Below, piece after piece: positions 31,301 through 43,929 of a stretch of 64,000 nt of DNA. Every line of letters begins with the position of its first letter. Within the stretch, counting starts at the first letter, position 1. The position numbers were made by a program, and so were the translations under genes. The DNA comes from Corythucha ciliata (lineage: Eukaryota; Arthropoda; Insecta; Hemiptera; Tingidae), in NCBI GenBank assembly GCA_038030265.1, contig CM075943.1, positions 58,069,971-58,133,970 of the forward strand, written 5' to 3'. A model generated the notes under the pieces. The model did no database searches and was not told where the DNA came from. It saw only the letters and a program-made list of their open reading frames with translations.

Positions 31301-32574
31301 TCTGTTGTTGATCCTTTCTCCAATTCTGTAGTACCGATGGTGTTGTGTTGTCAGTGTTGGTGGGAGGGGGGGGGGGCACGGGATGTGAGTGGAAGAATCA
31401 CCGAGCTGTTGAATTCTTGAGCCAATGTGGGGTCGCGTGGCCCCTGATGGAACCTGTAAATTATTCGTTTCATTTTTGAGTGAAACTGTACAGAGAAAGA
31501 AGCGTGAAAGCTTAATGAACTCTGATGAATTTGGGCGTTTAAAAACAGAGCCGATTTTTCTCTCTCTTTGAACGCACGAATGAAGGTTTTTTTTTTTTCA
31601 TTACGATCGCCCGGGGAGTGAGAGGATATAGGCGAAGCTCAATTACGCAAAGAAGGATTTGAATGCAATGAAGCGTGTCACTCGATTACCAAGGATCGAA
31701 AAGTGTCACACGACGGTGATGGGATATATATCGAGAAAGGGAGGGCGGAGAGAACTTTGAACAGCTATATCTCGACAGCGTGAAAATGAGCTTTGGTTAG
31801 TTAGCACGTGATTGGTTCATGTTTGCACGTAATCAAATGACGATCAGAAATGTTGATAAATAGATGGGATGGGCTATTCACGCGAGGGTGATTTCTCCCG
31901 CACGAAGAAGAAGAACAGAGACCGTTATTGGATTCCCACAGTAGCAAGGCTTGTACTGCTGGGCTGGATGCTGTAGAACAAAAAAAACTCAGGAAGCCCA
32001 AGTTTCGTGATATTCAGGCAGTGAAATGAAAGGTTCTGTAGTGAAATTGGCGCAAAGTATAAAATTAAACAGTGGACTGGGACAAAAATCTCATGTTTTG
32101 AAGTTTTGTAGCCGCAGGGACCATTTAATGACGCGCTCAAATGGTTAATATGCGCCCAGTTTCACGGTCGAATATGAGAAAAAACTCCTGGAAACTTGAA
32201 GACCGTGGTTCCGGATGATGAAAACGTGTAACAACAGTTGTTGGACACGTGCGTGGGGCACTGGCACAAAATTAGTACGGAATTGCTTTTATGGGGTGAA
32301 TCTGCCCCCAAAACTAGTTTTTAACGATCCAATTCCGCCTGCTCCGTTGAATTTTGAATTAATGAAACGGCAATTTTGGTTTTTTAATGAAACGGCACTA
32401 CTAAATGGCTTTTTGAATGGGCCTGCGGCGGGATATTTGGTTTCGAACGCTGTGAAATTGAGAGATGAGAGAGCTTTGCAAAACTTGGTTTTGAATGGGC
32501 TAATCCCCCTAAATTTTGATTTTGAAAATGACCCAGACCATTAATAATAACAATAGACCTTCTCGTGTAGCTGG
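31301..32574. other. Unassigned region right of the gap
   Basis: No gene recognised. The open stretch at 32215-32544 (109 codons) has internal near-repeats of the words 'FNE' and 'LNG' and no family motif. It may be diverged repeat DNA. Confidence 0.4.
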
Positions 32575-33098
32575 AAAAAAAAGATTCAAGATGCGTTCAT
32601 CAGAAGAAAACATGTTACCGCAGTATTTTTCGACCTTCAAAATGCTTTTGATAAAGTTTGGAGACCGTTTGTTCTCCAGCAACTTATGAATTGGGGTTTC
32701 AAGGGGAACCTTCCGTTGCTGATACAGAGCTTTCTAGAAGGGCGTGACTTTCGGGTTAGGGTCGGTTCTGCTCTTTCATCACTGTCCACCACACTTCTCA
32801 TTGCTGTTAATAGCTTAACAGATAGTGTGTCCCCCACTGTTAGCAAATGTCTTTACGCTGATGATTTGGCCATCTTCTTGGAGCACCCTAAGGACTGTTC
32901 ATTAGCTGAGAACTACAGGGAAACATAAACGATCTAGAAGATGAGGCAGCGAAGAGAGGAATGGCTTTCTCGGAAGAAAAAACGATGATTCTACATTTCT
33001 GTAGATTGAGAGCAGCCCACGATCCTCCACGACTAATGCAGGGAAATTCAACGATACAGTTTAAGGAGAAACATAAATTTCTAGGACTCACTTATGAT
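32575..33098 (+). pseudogene. RNase-H-type LINE, reverse transcriptase part (5' half of a split copy)
   Basis: Readable LINE reverse transcriptase residues: AVFFDLQNAFDKVW (first catalytic Asp region), GFKGNLPLLIQSFLEGRDFRV, then after a short internal deletion LIAVNSLTDSV and the catalytic CLYADDLAIF. The segment ends with KFLGLTYD, where the AAATAC element at 33099 interrupts. It continues at 36156. Pieces are in more than one frame, with the usual decay. Together with the RNase H at 36780-37210 this fits the I/Jockey/R1 group of LINEs. Confidence 0.85.
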
Positions 33099-33559
33099 CA
33101 GGGGTGGGCAAAATACTTTGAAAATGTATTTTAAATACAAAGCCCAAAATACTTTCAAAAATGTATTTTAAATACTGAAATACAAATACTTTTTGAAAAA
33201 GTATTTTGAATAAAATACAAATACAATTTAAAATACTTTTCAAAAATTCGATTTCGACGGCAGATAGTGCGAAAAACACGAAAAATAAATAATTCAAAAA
33301 TATCAGGTCCTTCAATAGACAAGTTGACAAAATGTAGCAGCGCGAAATGGCACTGCGCCGCGATGCGCAAAGAAAAGTAGGCAAGTTGTCACGAAGTATT
33401 TAGTACCGAATCGGCGAGCACTGGTGGATCGTGAGCTGAAAAGGAGGTTAGATCACTGGTGGACCTATATCGGGGCCCCGGGGAGGAAATCTTCAAGAGG
33501 CCCCTAAAAGTCTCTAAATATACATAAAACCTCTATTGGTAACCTCTAAGGCCTTTTCC

Positions 33560-35640
33560 TAATTTTAGCCATGGCCTTTTCCATATATTGTAGGCAAATT
33601 ACCGCTATTTCCACAGTCTATCCGCTAAACAGCGCTTATGCCAAGTTTAAACTGCGAATTTCTCCATTTTAGCCACGAATGAGTGCTTTTTGTCAACTTT
33701 AACAGCAAATTAGCGCTTTTCGCCGCAAATTAGCAATTGATTAGCGGGGTTACCCCCCCCCCACAAAAAGACATAAATATGCGCTTTTCCCCAAATTTAG
33801 CAGCAAAGTAGATTTTATATCCTGTGAATCAGCGATGTTTTAACTTTCCTTGAGTTGGCGTTTTTCACAATTTCAGCTGAAAATTAGCGATTTTTTCTAG
33901 CGTTTTACTCAGTATGAGCTGAAAATTACTCAACATTAGCCGTAAAATTCTCGAAATGTTTACCACAAATTAGCATTTTTTGTTCACCGTAACCATACAC
34001 TGCGGAATAGCGATTTCGTCTCAGTTTTAGCCGCGAATTTGCGAGTTTTTCACTCATAGCCATAAATTAGCGCTTTTTCTCAATTTTAGCCTCAAAGTCT
34101 CCCGAGGAAGCCGCGAATTAACGTATTTCCAATTTTTGACGCAAATTTAAATTTGTCTCCATTTTAGACGTAAATTAGCGCTTTTTCGTAATTTTAGCAG
34201 TGCAGTAGCTATTTCTAGCCCGTGTATTAGCGAATTTTGTTCATTTTAGCCACGAATTGGCGTTTTCCGATATTTTTACTGCAAATCGGCAATTCTTCCA
34301 TTTTTTACAGGGATTTAGCACATTTTGTTTCAATTTAGGCTGAAAATTAACTTTTCTCTTTATTCTAGCCAGAATAATTACTGATTTTCTCTGTATTAGC
34401 CGCAAATTGGTACCGAATTAGTAATTTTTTTCAATTTTAATTATATGTAGAATAGGGCTTCATCTCAGTTCTAGCCGTGAATCAGTGTTTTTTCTTTTAC
34501 TTATAACCATGAGTTTGCCGTTTACCTCAATTTTAGCCACAAAGTTGTCGTCAGAAGGTGGAATTAGAAATTCCAACACACTTTATCCGCGATTATTTTC
34601 CTCAATTTTAGCAGTAAATTCCCGTTTTTTTCAACTTTAGCTGCTTTGAAGCGTTTCTATAATCTGTGAATTCGCGAATTACCTTAATTTTTCAGCCACT
34701 AATTCGTGATTTCCTCAGATTTTAGCCGGGAATAACACTTTTTCTGCTGCTGAGCTGATAACGAGAGTTTTTATTTATTCATGACAGGCTAATTATAGTG
34801 AATTTTTCAATATTTGCTAGTTTTTTTTTTACACTTTAGTCCCACGTTGGCATTTTTCCTTCAATTTTTGCTATGGATTAGCGTTTATTGTTTAGTTTTA
34901 GCCTCGAACAGAAGCTACGCATTTGCGTTTTGTCAATTTTTCAAGGTTTAGTGACTTTGTGGGTCGCGCTCTCTTCGGTATACAAAATAACGGCCAACGA
35001 AAAATTTAGAGATCTTTTTTATAACGACAAAAAAATACGAACTCACGATCAAACTGACTAATGTTGTTTTTTTAACATAATATTTGTTATTTTTAAAAAT
35101 AAAAATTGAGGTTTGTTAGCTGTTGGCACGCTACAACTTTAGCCAATTTTGGCCACGGGTTAGCGCTTTTAATCAATTTTAGCAGTGCAGTAGGGATTCT
35201 TTCGTTTGTATTTGCGCTTCTCCTCCATTTTAGCCACGATTTGGCGTTTTCCTCATTTTCAGCTGCAGTTTAGCCATTTTTTAGCAGCCAATTAGCACTT
35301 TTTTCGCAGTTTGAGTTGAAAATTAGTGTTTTTCTTAAAGTTGGCCCCGCTAATTAATATTTTTGTCTATTCTAGCCGCGTAGTTTTTTTAGGTTTTAGC
35401 CCGCTGTTTCTCAGTTTGAGCCTCGATTCTTTCAGAAGCTATACAGATTTTCGTTTTCTCAATTTCAGCCGCGAATTATTGATTTTTCTTCATTTCAGCT
35501 GTGAAATAGCGTTTTCTGATTTAGCACATTATCTATTCCCTTTTTTTTATTAATAGGCGATTTTTCGCCATTTGAGTTGTGAATTTTCCATTTTGGTCCA
35601 GTTTAAACTCGAATTAGCGTTGTATTTCGCAATAATTGCC
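33560..35640 (+). repeat. Array A in AAATAC element copy 2
   Basis: Degenerate ~30-bp units (ctcaattttagccgcgaatt). Order conserved with 21430-23110, but about 300 bp longer near 34800-35220, where an extra block with 'gggtcgcgctctcttcggta' lies. Confidence 0.85.
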
Positions 35641-35934
35641 ACGAGTTTTGTTTACTTGTACAGCTCTGTGTACTTGTAAGCTAGGGCTCTGTATGATCCA
35701 TTTTTGTGCCAAGTTTCCATCCGCTAGCATCATTTTTGCGGCAGTTGTGCTAACAAGGAATTCGGAACTTCCACCTCCCATCATGACTACCCTTCCCTCT
35801 CCACTTTTTCGAAAAATGAATACGTCAATCGAAGGCTGTTATTACACCGGGTTTTTGTGCCAAATATGGTGTCACTATAGTAGGTTATACTGGTGAATGG
35901 CGGCGAAGAAGTGGAAACTAAAGAACGTTGAAAT

Positions 35935-36140
35935 TAAAATTATTTGTACTTGTATCTGTATTTTCGTTGAGTGTGAAATACAAAATACTTTTGAAAATGT
36001 ATTTCAAATACAAAGCCCAAAATACTTTCAAAAATGTATTTTAAATACAGAAATACAAATACTTTCCCAAAAGTATTTAAATACAATTACAAAATACGTA
36101 TTTTGTATTTAAAATACAAAGTATTTTAAATACTCAAGTA
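35935..36140. repeat. Right subterminal AAATAC cluster, copy 2
   Basis: AAATAC/GTATTT words running to the terminal ttgcccacccctg. Confidence 0.85.
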
Positions 36141-36155
36141 TCTTGCCCACCCCTG

Positions 36156-37210
36156 TATGATAATGGTTTGAGATGGAGAGAGCATATTCTGGACTTGACT
36201 GCACGCTGCCAGAGAGACCTGGGCCTTTGTTCGAATTATTTCAAATCATAGCTGGGGAGGTGACACAGGACTCTTATTACGCGTAGTTGATGCCCTGATT
36301 GTCTCCAAAATTGATTATGGCTCAACTGTCTATGGATCGGCTTCAACAATCGTGGCTTTCAGCACTTGACCACGTGTATTACAGTGGTCTACGCATAGCA
36401 ACAGGATTGTTCCGGACATGTTCAAATGAGGCCCTCCAAGCTGCTTCAGGTCACATTCCTCTTAGCCTGTGACAGCAGCAAACCCTCTTGAACTATGCAG
36501 CTAAGCTTGGAACGAGGGTTAACCACTTCTTGAATTTTGAGATTATCCCTGGATGAGTATCGATCTTTTCCCATCCTTCGTTCGTGCTAAGGAGGTAACT
36601 ACCTCGTTTCAGCCTCAACCGGTTTTTCCTGAAAATGAGAATTTCAGTACCTATCCGTGGCAGAAGCCGAGTATCCTAGCGGATTTATCGTTGGCGGGTC
36701 TATCAAAAGATCTTCGTCCGTCATCTGCTGTTCGAGCAAATTTATTTTCTAGACTATCGGGATATTGGATACATGTAAGTCTACACTGATGGACCAAAGG
36801 GCCAGCATGGAGTCGGATGTGCTTTTTGCATTCCTGGAGCTGCCCGTTTCGCAAGGAGCCTGCCAACTCATGCATCTATTCTGACTGCTGAGATGTATGC
36901 TATCATTTTTGCGTTAGATGCACTACTTTATGGAATAGTGAGGAGTAATGGGAAAGTTGTGCTCATAACAGACTCAATGAGTGCGATCCAGCTATTACAG
37001 AACAAATTTAGCAAAGACAGTATGGCTCGAGTAGTGCATTTGAAACTGCTGGAGTTAAGACAAATGGGAATTGATGTTTGTTTCTTGTGGATCCCGAGTC
37101 ACGTCGGAATCCCTGGAAATGAGCGAGTGGAGATGCTTGCCAAAGAAGCAACGCACACAACATGTCTAGACGAAATACCCCGGCTTAGTAAAGAGATCTG
37201 GAATGTGTGA
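36156..37210 (+). pseudogene. RNase-H-type LINE, RT thumb and RNase H (3' half of a split copy)
   Basis: Resumes the LINE broken at 33098: NGLRWREHILDLTARCQRDL (RT thumb), then DYGSTVYGSA-like and SALDHVYYSGLRIATG-like stretches in shifting frames. From about 36780 a LINE RNase H is visible: VYTDG (first Asp), ILTAEMYAIIFALDAL (Glu), VLITDSMSAIQLL (Asp), then LWIPSHVGIPGNERVEMLAK (HVG...N...D/E region). The best open frame is 36893-37210 (105 codons). RNase H lies downstream of RT in I-group and some R1/Jockey LINEs. It stops at 37208-37210. Several frameshifts make it a pseudogene. Confidence 0.85.
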
Positions 37211-37369
37211 CAAGAAAAATAGGTTTTAAGTTCAACACAGCTACGAGATATTTACTCGGATGTAAGAGGTGCAATAATATCGTGATGAAAGTTACCTCGT
37301 GAAGTAAACCTATAACCAAAGAAGTCCCACAAAGTGATTAGTAAATTAATATTGATAATGACGATCCTA

Positions 37370-38100
37370 CTACTACGATACAAAAAAGTATTGACAATCT
37401 CGTGAGTGAAGCCGCCAAAAGAGGTTTGACGCTATCTCGGGGAAATATTTCGGCACTACACTTTTGTAGATTAAGGTTGGAACACTCACCTCCCCGATTG
37501 CTTCTTCAGAATGCAGAAATCCTTTACGTGAACGCACGCAAATTCCTGGGATTAACTTTGGACAGCGCCTTGAGGTGGAAAGAACATGTACAGGACGTCA
37601 TACACCGTGTTAAGAAGGATCTCAATGCAATTCGAATAATTGCAAGTCAGAGGTGGGGGGCGGAAACCAAAACGCTCTTGCGCATTTTTGATGCTCTTAT
37701 AGGGTCAAAGATCGATTACGGATCTGCCCGGCGTTCCTGGCTTATCCATCTGGATCGCGTGTACCACGAAGGACTCAGGATCGCAACAGGGGCCTTCCGC
37801 ACGAGCCCTACGATGGCTTAGTTAATAGTGTCAAGTCGACTCCCCCCTCAATACAGACGAAAGCTGGATTAAGTACAAAGCCACATCAATTTCTGAACCA
37901 GCACTTAACCATAAATAATCTATCAGACTCTGACAGCCTCCCAACTCGAACCCGTGTTTTGCAGACAGTTCATCTTCGACCGGCTCAGCCCAGCACATTT
38001 GACTCCGTAAACGCTCCTATTACGAAACGAACACACAACTCCATCATTACCTGCTGGCTCAGCGCATTTGAAGCAGTTCGGCATATTTCGATTTGATTTA
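37370..38100 (+). pseudogene. Second RNase-H-type LINE fragment (RT thumb)
   Basis: The open frame 37402-37821 (139 codons) reads LVSEAAKRGLTLS ... HFCRLRLEHSPPRLLLQ ... ARKFLGLTLDSALRWKEHVQ, then LRIFDALIGSKIDYGS and HEGLRIATGAFRTSP. It is parallel to the other LINE at 32940-33098 plus 36156-36430 but clearly diverged, so it is a different copy or family member. Diverged LINE-like sequence seems to continue to about 38100. The catalytic RT core and RNase H are absent. Confidence 0.8.
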
Positions 38101-41100
38101 GCTTTTCCGGTTCAATTGTAAATAACGGAAAAATTAGAGCAGTAACTAAAAACCGTTTAATCACTTTATCAATTTATCACGACCTCCCAGCCGCTCATCA
38201 TCCCGCAACTCTGACTCCCAAAACGAAGACAATTGCTGGTATCACCGTGTTTTTCAAGACAATGCTCTTAACTGTCGTCCTCCTTGCAGCAAGAATACAA
38301 ATCCATCGGAAAACTAATGTGGCCAATCATGGAGGCGACCCATGGTTCGTCCGTCTTAAAGCCGGCACTGTCAACACATTGCAGGTAAAACGCTACGTCT
38401 GGACTGGAAAACAGCGCAGTTTTGACTCCGTTGCGAAGACTGCAGTTGCAGAGACCCGCCCTGAACTGCTCAGACAAAATGTTAAGAAAAATGTAGCGTG
38501 TCAACCGGTCTTGAGGCTCGGCGCTCACGATGAATTGTTTCGAAGCATGTTTTGCTAGCAAGAAAAAAATGATCCCCCGTAGTGAGCGGATGGTTTTTCA
38601 AAACAGGCAGGCAATGCTGCTTCATGCTTCAAAAAACAGCGTCGAGTGCTCCAAGCTTCAGAACGTGTGTAATTGCTAGGTAGCACGAATACATTTATTT
38701 ACCTAGAAATCCTAAGAATTCCGTTAGCGTTACGCGCATATTTTCGGAGTAACAATACAACACAAAACGAACACATTACGAGACCATTAATGAATAGGAA
38801 AGGCTAGAACAGAGATGTGAGTGAATGTGACCAAGCCAAGTTCCCCTGAGGTTCATTATTTACACCCCTTTTGTCAGAATAAAGGAGACTCCCCATTCCA
38901 TCATTGCCGATCGAAGCCGCCTTTGAAGGCAATTGGGTAAGGAAGTTCGACACATTTGAGTAAAAAACAGATACTGTTTTGTTGGCGTTGCCGGTGTTTT
39001 TCAAGAGAGGGAATAATTTCCACCGAGGCATTTTCTTTTTTGAAGCTTGGATTTTTCCATCATAATGGCCACTCGCAAAATTGACTTGTGTTGGCCCGCA
39101 ATACAGTATTCCAACCAGGAAACATAAATTCATTCATTTCAAGCTCTCAATCAACATTTAAAACCACGAATTTAATTAAAACATCCGGCACTGTCATTGA
39201 TATCAGTAGGACTTCTAATTCTACAAAGGAGTACTCTTTTCATTATCAGACGGCAGCGCTCCAAGTATTGAATTCCCAATAGTTTCTTATTGAAGCTCGC
39301 TTGTGCATAGCACTGCTCATAAAACAAGAACTTGTCATTTTATATATTATATATTTACCATAATAACTTATATCAGCACTTCTTCCGCTTTTAAATCCTC
39401 TTCCAGCCCCTTCACCCGTTTCGTTAGAAGCTCCATACATTGCCCAGAATGTGGTGAGAGGGCATGCCGGTTGGGAGGTCATACAGTATTGGTGTGGAGG
39501 GGAAGTGGAAGATTATTAGAAAAGGTGAAACGACCGGCCATTAATCAACCCCCCTCTTCCACCATACCATCGCTGCTTAAACCAACCCTATTCCAGAGGG
39601 CCTTTTCATCTCTCCATAAGACTTTTCTATATCCCCTCACCCACCAACCAACCATCATCACGTTTTCCTTCACTTCTTCTTAACCCCCACACCTAACCCC
39701 CTGTGGTCCAACAAGCAATCTTTTCCTCCCTCCCCACCCCCGGTCCAGGTTCTTACAACAGGATGGTTCATCCCTTTTTTTTTAACCTCTCACTCACAGC
39801 GGGAAAGCCAGGGTTTCAGTGATGACTCGTCTTCCAACTCTTTCAAGAAACAAGCCACACAAAAACAGTGTACCACTTTGTTGATTCCTTCCTATAGAGC
39901 AAAATTACTTCAGACGTAAAAAAGCCTAACTTCGGTTGGCCGGAAAATGAAAACAAAGAAAGGAAAAGTTTAATTAAAGACCCCCTCCAACGTCGATATC
40001 AACCGGTAGATTTCATCTAAAATAAAATCAGATTCTCTCTGTCATTTTTTTATTAGGTGTCGTTTTTATTATAAAAAAATTAAACAAATAGAGTCCTGTC
40101 TAGCATGGGTGGAGGAAATGACAGTGGTAGTTTTACAAGTAAGAAGGCTTTGAGTGAATGGGGGGGGGGGCTTACCTAACATTATTTTTCTTCCTGCGGA
40201 ATTTTAACGAGAGAATTATCGCGATTCCTTGATAATAATTATAATATCCTTCACCAACTCCAACCCTTTTCTAGAAAACAGCCTATTACTTCGTGTTTTC
40301 CATGATAAAAGTGTAATAGGAAAATTAAGGGCAAAAAATGTACCACATGACCCATTTGCCACTATCAGGATGTGCAATATTGTATTTTGGCATAAATGAA
40401 ATGCACCGAAATCGATGAGCAATCGTGTACACACACACACATACATATTAAAGCGTTTTGTTCCAGCTATTTCAACGTTACATCTGATGTTTGATGGAGG
40501 AAAAATGATCCCCATCAATATTATGCGAACAATACGGTTCGTTTGTTTCACTTCCACGTTATACAACCCAAGAAGATACCCTTTCCCTCACAAATGGGCA
40601 ACGCCAAAAAGCTTCGGCCCCATCGCACTTGAATCACGGACAAAGGTATTTCACTGAATTTTTCCCGGCACACCCCTACGAACCTAAATAAATGGGTTTC
40701 TGAATCGAAGGATCGTGAGGAAAACAAAGAATCGCGAAATGGCGTGCTGTGAAAACAGTAGCGATTTTTGTTTCTCTACCCCTCCACCCATCTACATACA
40801 CCCAATACCCCTCAAAACCACACCAGAGCACAACCACACACACTCATTTTCCGTGCGTGAACTATCACGCACGAATGTGCCTCATTAATATAGAGGCTAA
40901 TCATTAGTAGACCCGTGGTTGTTTCATTCCCTGAAAAAGTATCGTGGTGAATTTGAAAACAAGCGAAATATTAATTCGTTGCTTGATAGAAGAAACACAA
41001 AATGTATTAAAGCGTTTAAATTGCGGGCTGTTATAAATGTCTAGAAAGTGAAAAAAGGTCCTATAAGGAGGTATTGTAACCCAAATTCACATAAAAAGTT

Positions 41101-41129
41101 CGATGATGGGACTGACTGTTGCAACAGCT
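38101..41129. other. Unassigned region, no gene recognised
   Basis: About 3 kb. The largest open stretches (38247-38561 on both strands, 39303-39683, 40216-40566) have no recognisable domain and overlap antisense frames, so I treat them as chance. A G run at 40161 and a short (ac)n tract near 40430 are present. No TIR/TSD pairs were found. Confidence 0.45.
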
Positions 41130-42900
41130 CGACTGGGCGGTGATTAGTCACAGTCGTGGATTCAGGGGCTCAAGAAATTATGTGCTTTGCTCTATTAAAA
41201 CTGGCTTGGCAGCCATTCACTGCCTAAAAATAGCTGAACTAGCTATTCTCATCATAAAAACGGCTAGGCTGACTATATTCGTGCCCCAAAATGCCAAAAA
41301 TGGTGATTCACGTCTTGAAAATTTCTAAACTTAACAATTTTAGTGCCCTAAAAATAGTAAATCTGACTTCACGTGCCCAAAAATTGACTAAACCGACGAT
41401 GCTTGTGGCCCTGAATATTCCTGAAACATCATGATTCCCTCCATGACAATGGTTAAATCGACCAATTGCGTGCCAGAAACGACCAAACTGGCAATATTTG
41501 CATCCTAAAAACAGCTAAACTGGCTATTCGCGCCCAAAAAAAGGCTTAACAGACTACCCTTGTCCTGTGAATTGAATAATCGACCATTCGTGCACCAATA
41601 TAATGGCCAAACTGCGACCACTCGCCCCTTGATATGGCCATTTACTGCACTCATACAAATAGCAAAAGAAATGATGATTCTCGCCTTGAAAATAGCTAAA
41701 CTGAGTATTCATGCCCTAAAAATAGCCAAACTGGCGATTCCAGCTCTAAAAATGTTCAAACTGACTCCCGGTCTAAAAATGGATTAACTGACTGAAAATG
41801 CCTGAACTTCTGCTTCAAAAATGGCAAAATAGACCATTCGCGCTCCTAAAATGGTCAAACTAACCGTTCTTGCCTTTGGCTTAAAATACTATATATTCAC
41901 GCACCTTAAACATTTTTAAACTGGATACTAAAGTCATAAAAACTGCCTAAATGACGCTGTGGAGTGCACTAGAAAATGCAAATCTGACAATTTGCGCCTT
42001 GAAAGTACCTAAACAGACAATTTTTGCCCTGATAATGGCCTAACTTACCATTTACACTTGTAAATATGGCTAAATTTGCTATTCTCCCGATCTAAAAACG
42101 GCAAAACTGACTGTTCGGACTGTAAAACGGTGAAACTGATGAGTCTTGCCCCGAAAATAATACACTGATCATTCATGCCCGAGAAATTGTCATACTGACA
42201 GTTAGTACTGGCTCTAAAAATGGCCAAACTGACAATTCACGATCTAAAATTGAAGAAAATGTGGCCTAAATAGTTAAACCGACGATTCGAGATTTGAAAA
42301 GGCCTAAAAAGATATTTAATGTCCTCAAAATGGCAATACCATCAACAATTTGAGCGAAAATGTCTGAATTGACGATGCGTGCCCTAAAAAGAGCAAAACT
42401 GGCTATTCACACCTTAAAAACGGCAAACGTGTACTGGCAACCCGTACGCTTTGCGTTATAAATATGGCCAAACTGATCATTTTGCGCCCCACAGAAGCTA
42501 ATAGTAATGACGACATCGCACTTTCACCAAAAATGACTATTCGCGCCTAACAACGATATATTTTATGACTTCTGCGCACCGAATATGGGATGTCTCTACC
42601 TTATCAACCAATCGACCCCCCCCCTCCCTGCTCCTTTACGTTCAGCATTGGTTATACGCTCCCTAAGGACTGAATAAACTGACTACTCTCGCCTCATGAA
42701 ATTGCTTGACTTGTTGATCACGTCCACGAAAATGGCTATAAACGGACTATTCATGCTCTAGAAATGACGAAACTTATACGATTCTTGCTTCTAAAATGGC
42801 GGAACTGAGCCTTTGCGTCTTGAAAATGTTTAAACTGCTGCCCTAAAAATAGCCAAATTGATCATTTGCACCTAGCAAATGACACAACTGGTGACTTACG
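41130..42900 (-). repeat. Array B, long minus-orientation copy
   Basis: About 50 diverged units such as cctaaaaatagctaaactgg then cgattcgcg, the reverse complement of array B. The left edge reads cagtcgtggattcaggggct at 41151, a degraded form of the CAGTGGCGGATCCAGGGG terminus of the hAT-like elements. A right end may lie near 43060-43085 but is not clear, so the element boundaries are uncertain. Confidence 0.8.
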
Positions 42901-43269
42901 AGCCAAAGGGGTACACGTACAATAATTATTACGCAATAAATCTGCACAGCAACAAAGTTAACGCCTTCTCAATCTAGCGAGCAACCTGGGAGACCTGCAT
43001 CATACACAGGGATACACAGGGTTGAGGCTAGTCGTTCCGAAGCGACTCAACCCCCTCCCCAACACCTAGATGTGGTCACAATCACATGTGTGCACGATCA
43101 CAGCACATTCAATCAAATCCAAAGAAAAAGGCTGCTGTGGTAGGCACGAAGCTGCCACCACGCACGAGGCTGTGTACCGGCTCCTTATCCTTGATACGCC
43201 CTAAAAAGAAGGGAATTTTTGTCTCCAGGTTTAAACCGGAAACTTGAACCCGCGGAAGTTAAAAATCTC
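42901..43269. other. Unassigned stretch between array B and a LINE fragment
   Basis: No gene recognised. A direct repeat (acacagggatacacagggtt) is near 43013. Confidence 0.3.
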
Positions 43270-43895
43270 CTGGCGCACCTGAACCTGTCATGTGTTGAGT
43301 GGTATCCGCTGAAAGCACGACCCCTTACCTTCTATTCTTCGTTTCGCTTAATAGTGAACGAAGCCGATATGAATCGGCCTCAAGTCCTGCAAACTGGCCC
43401 GTTGGATGTCTTATCGCTCCATCCCGCCCAACAGCAGGGGTGAACGCCAGCCAGAGAAATAGCACATCTTTCGGAGTGAAGGACTTTGGTGCTTACTTCA
43501 CTAATGCTGTGGATGATATGCTCTATGGTGTAATGGACATGGATTGAAGAGAAGAATATCAACACAAAAGAGTATTCTCGGCTGACCGCCGCGCCGCCCA
43601 CGAAGGCTAGGTGAGGTATCAGCTTTTTCAAACCATCGGGTGAGCGCGAGGTGCAGACGATAATTAATAACACTCGAAACTCTCCTTCCAAGGACATCCA
43701 CGACTTCTCGGTGACCACAATGAAGAAAATAAGTCATTTGATTATTAAGCCGTTCACATATGTGATTAATCTCTGGCCCAGGGAGTGTTCCCCCAAAATT
43801 TTCAGAATTTTGAGACTTGTTCTCATACAGTATAAGGGTAAAGGCAATCCGGATGACCCAGCAAATTGGAGACCTATTTCACGTTGCTCCACGGT
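43270..43895 (+). pseudogene. LINE fragment, start of the reverse transcriptase
   Basis: In broken frames the plus strand reads SPSKDIHDFSVTTMKKISHL, KPFTYVINL and finally YKGKGNPDDPANWRPIS, the conserved beginning of LINE reverse transcriptases (the N-W-R-P-I-S motif). It stops there: the next sequence belongs to Gypsy-3 on the other strand. The upstream part (43270-43640) is open for stretches of 70-100 codons and is probably the region between endonuclease and RT, but without clear motifs. Truncated at 3', which is unusual for target-primed LINE insertion and suggests later breakage. Confidence 0.75.
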
Positions 43896-43929
43896 TGTTT
43901 TTTGTTGCTCCTCATGTTTTTTGGGTGAA

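Larger units (their letters stand above)
33099..36155. mobile_element. AAATAC-ended DNA transposon, copy 2 (uninterrupted)
   Basis: Ends caggggtgggcaaaatactt and aagtatcttgcccacccctg. A 6-bp duplication tatgat lies at 33093-33098 and 36156-36161, and the host LINE reads on in frame across the insertion. 3057 bp: subterminal AAATAC clusters, a linker, array A (about 33560-35640), a short unique right segment (about 35640-35930), then the right cluster. No transposase. This is the reference copy that shows which parts of 20722-30323 are later insertions. Its 6-bp TSD does not fit the 8 bp of hAT. Confidence 0.93.

Noticed and set aside
30721..31379. Three ~200-codon frames spanning the N gap
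   Set aside because: They consist almost wholly of X residues from the 500-N placeholder and carry no information.
33099..36155. Polinton/Maverick because of the 6-bp duplication
   Set aside because: No polymerase, integrase, ATPase or capsid-like frame, and the ends do not start with AG; the size is only 3 kb.
38247..38561. A host gene at 38247-38561
   Set aside because: Open on both strands over the same span, with no domain, no splice-consistent neighbours and no codon pattern I could trust.
43501..43737. Minus-strand frames over the LINE fragment
   Set aside because: Antisense to readable LINE reverse transcriptase sequence on the plus strand.
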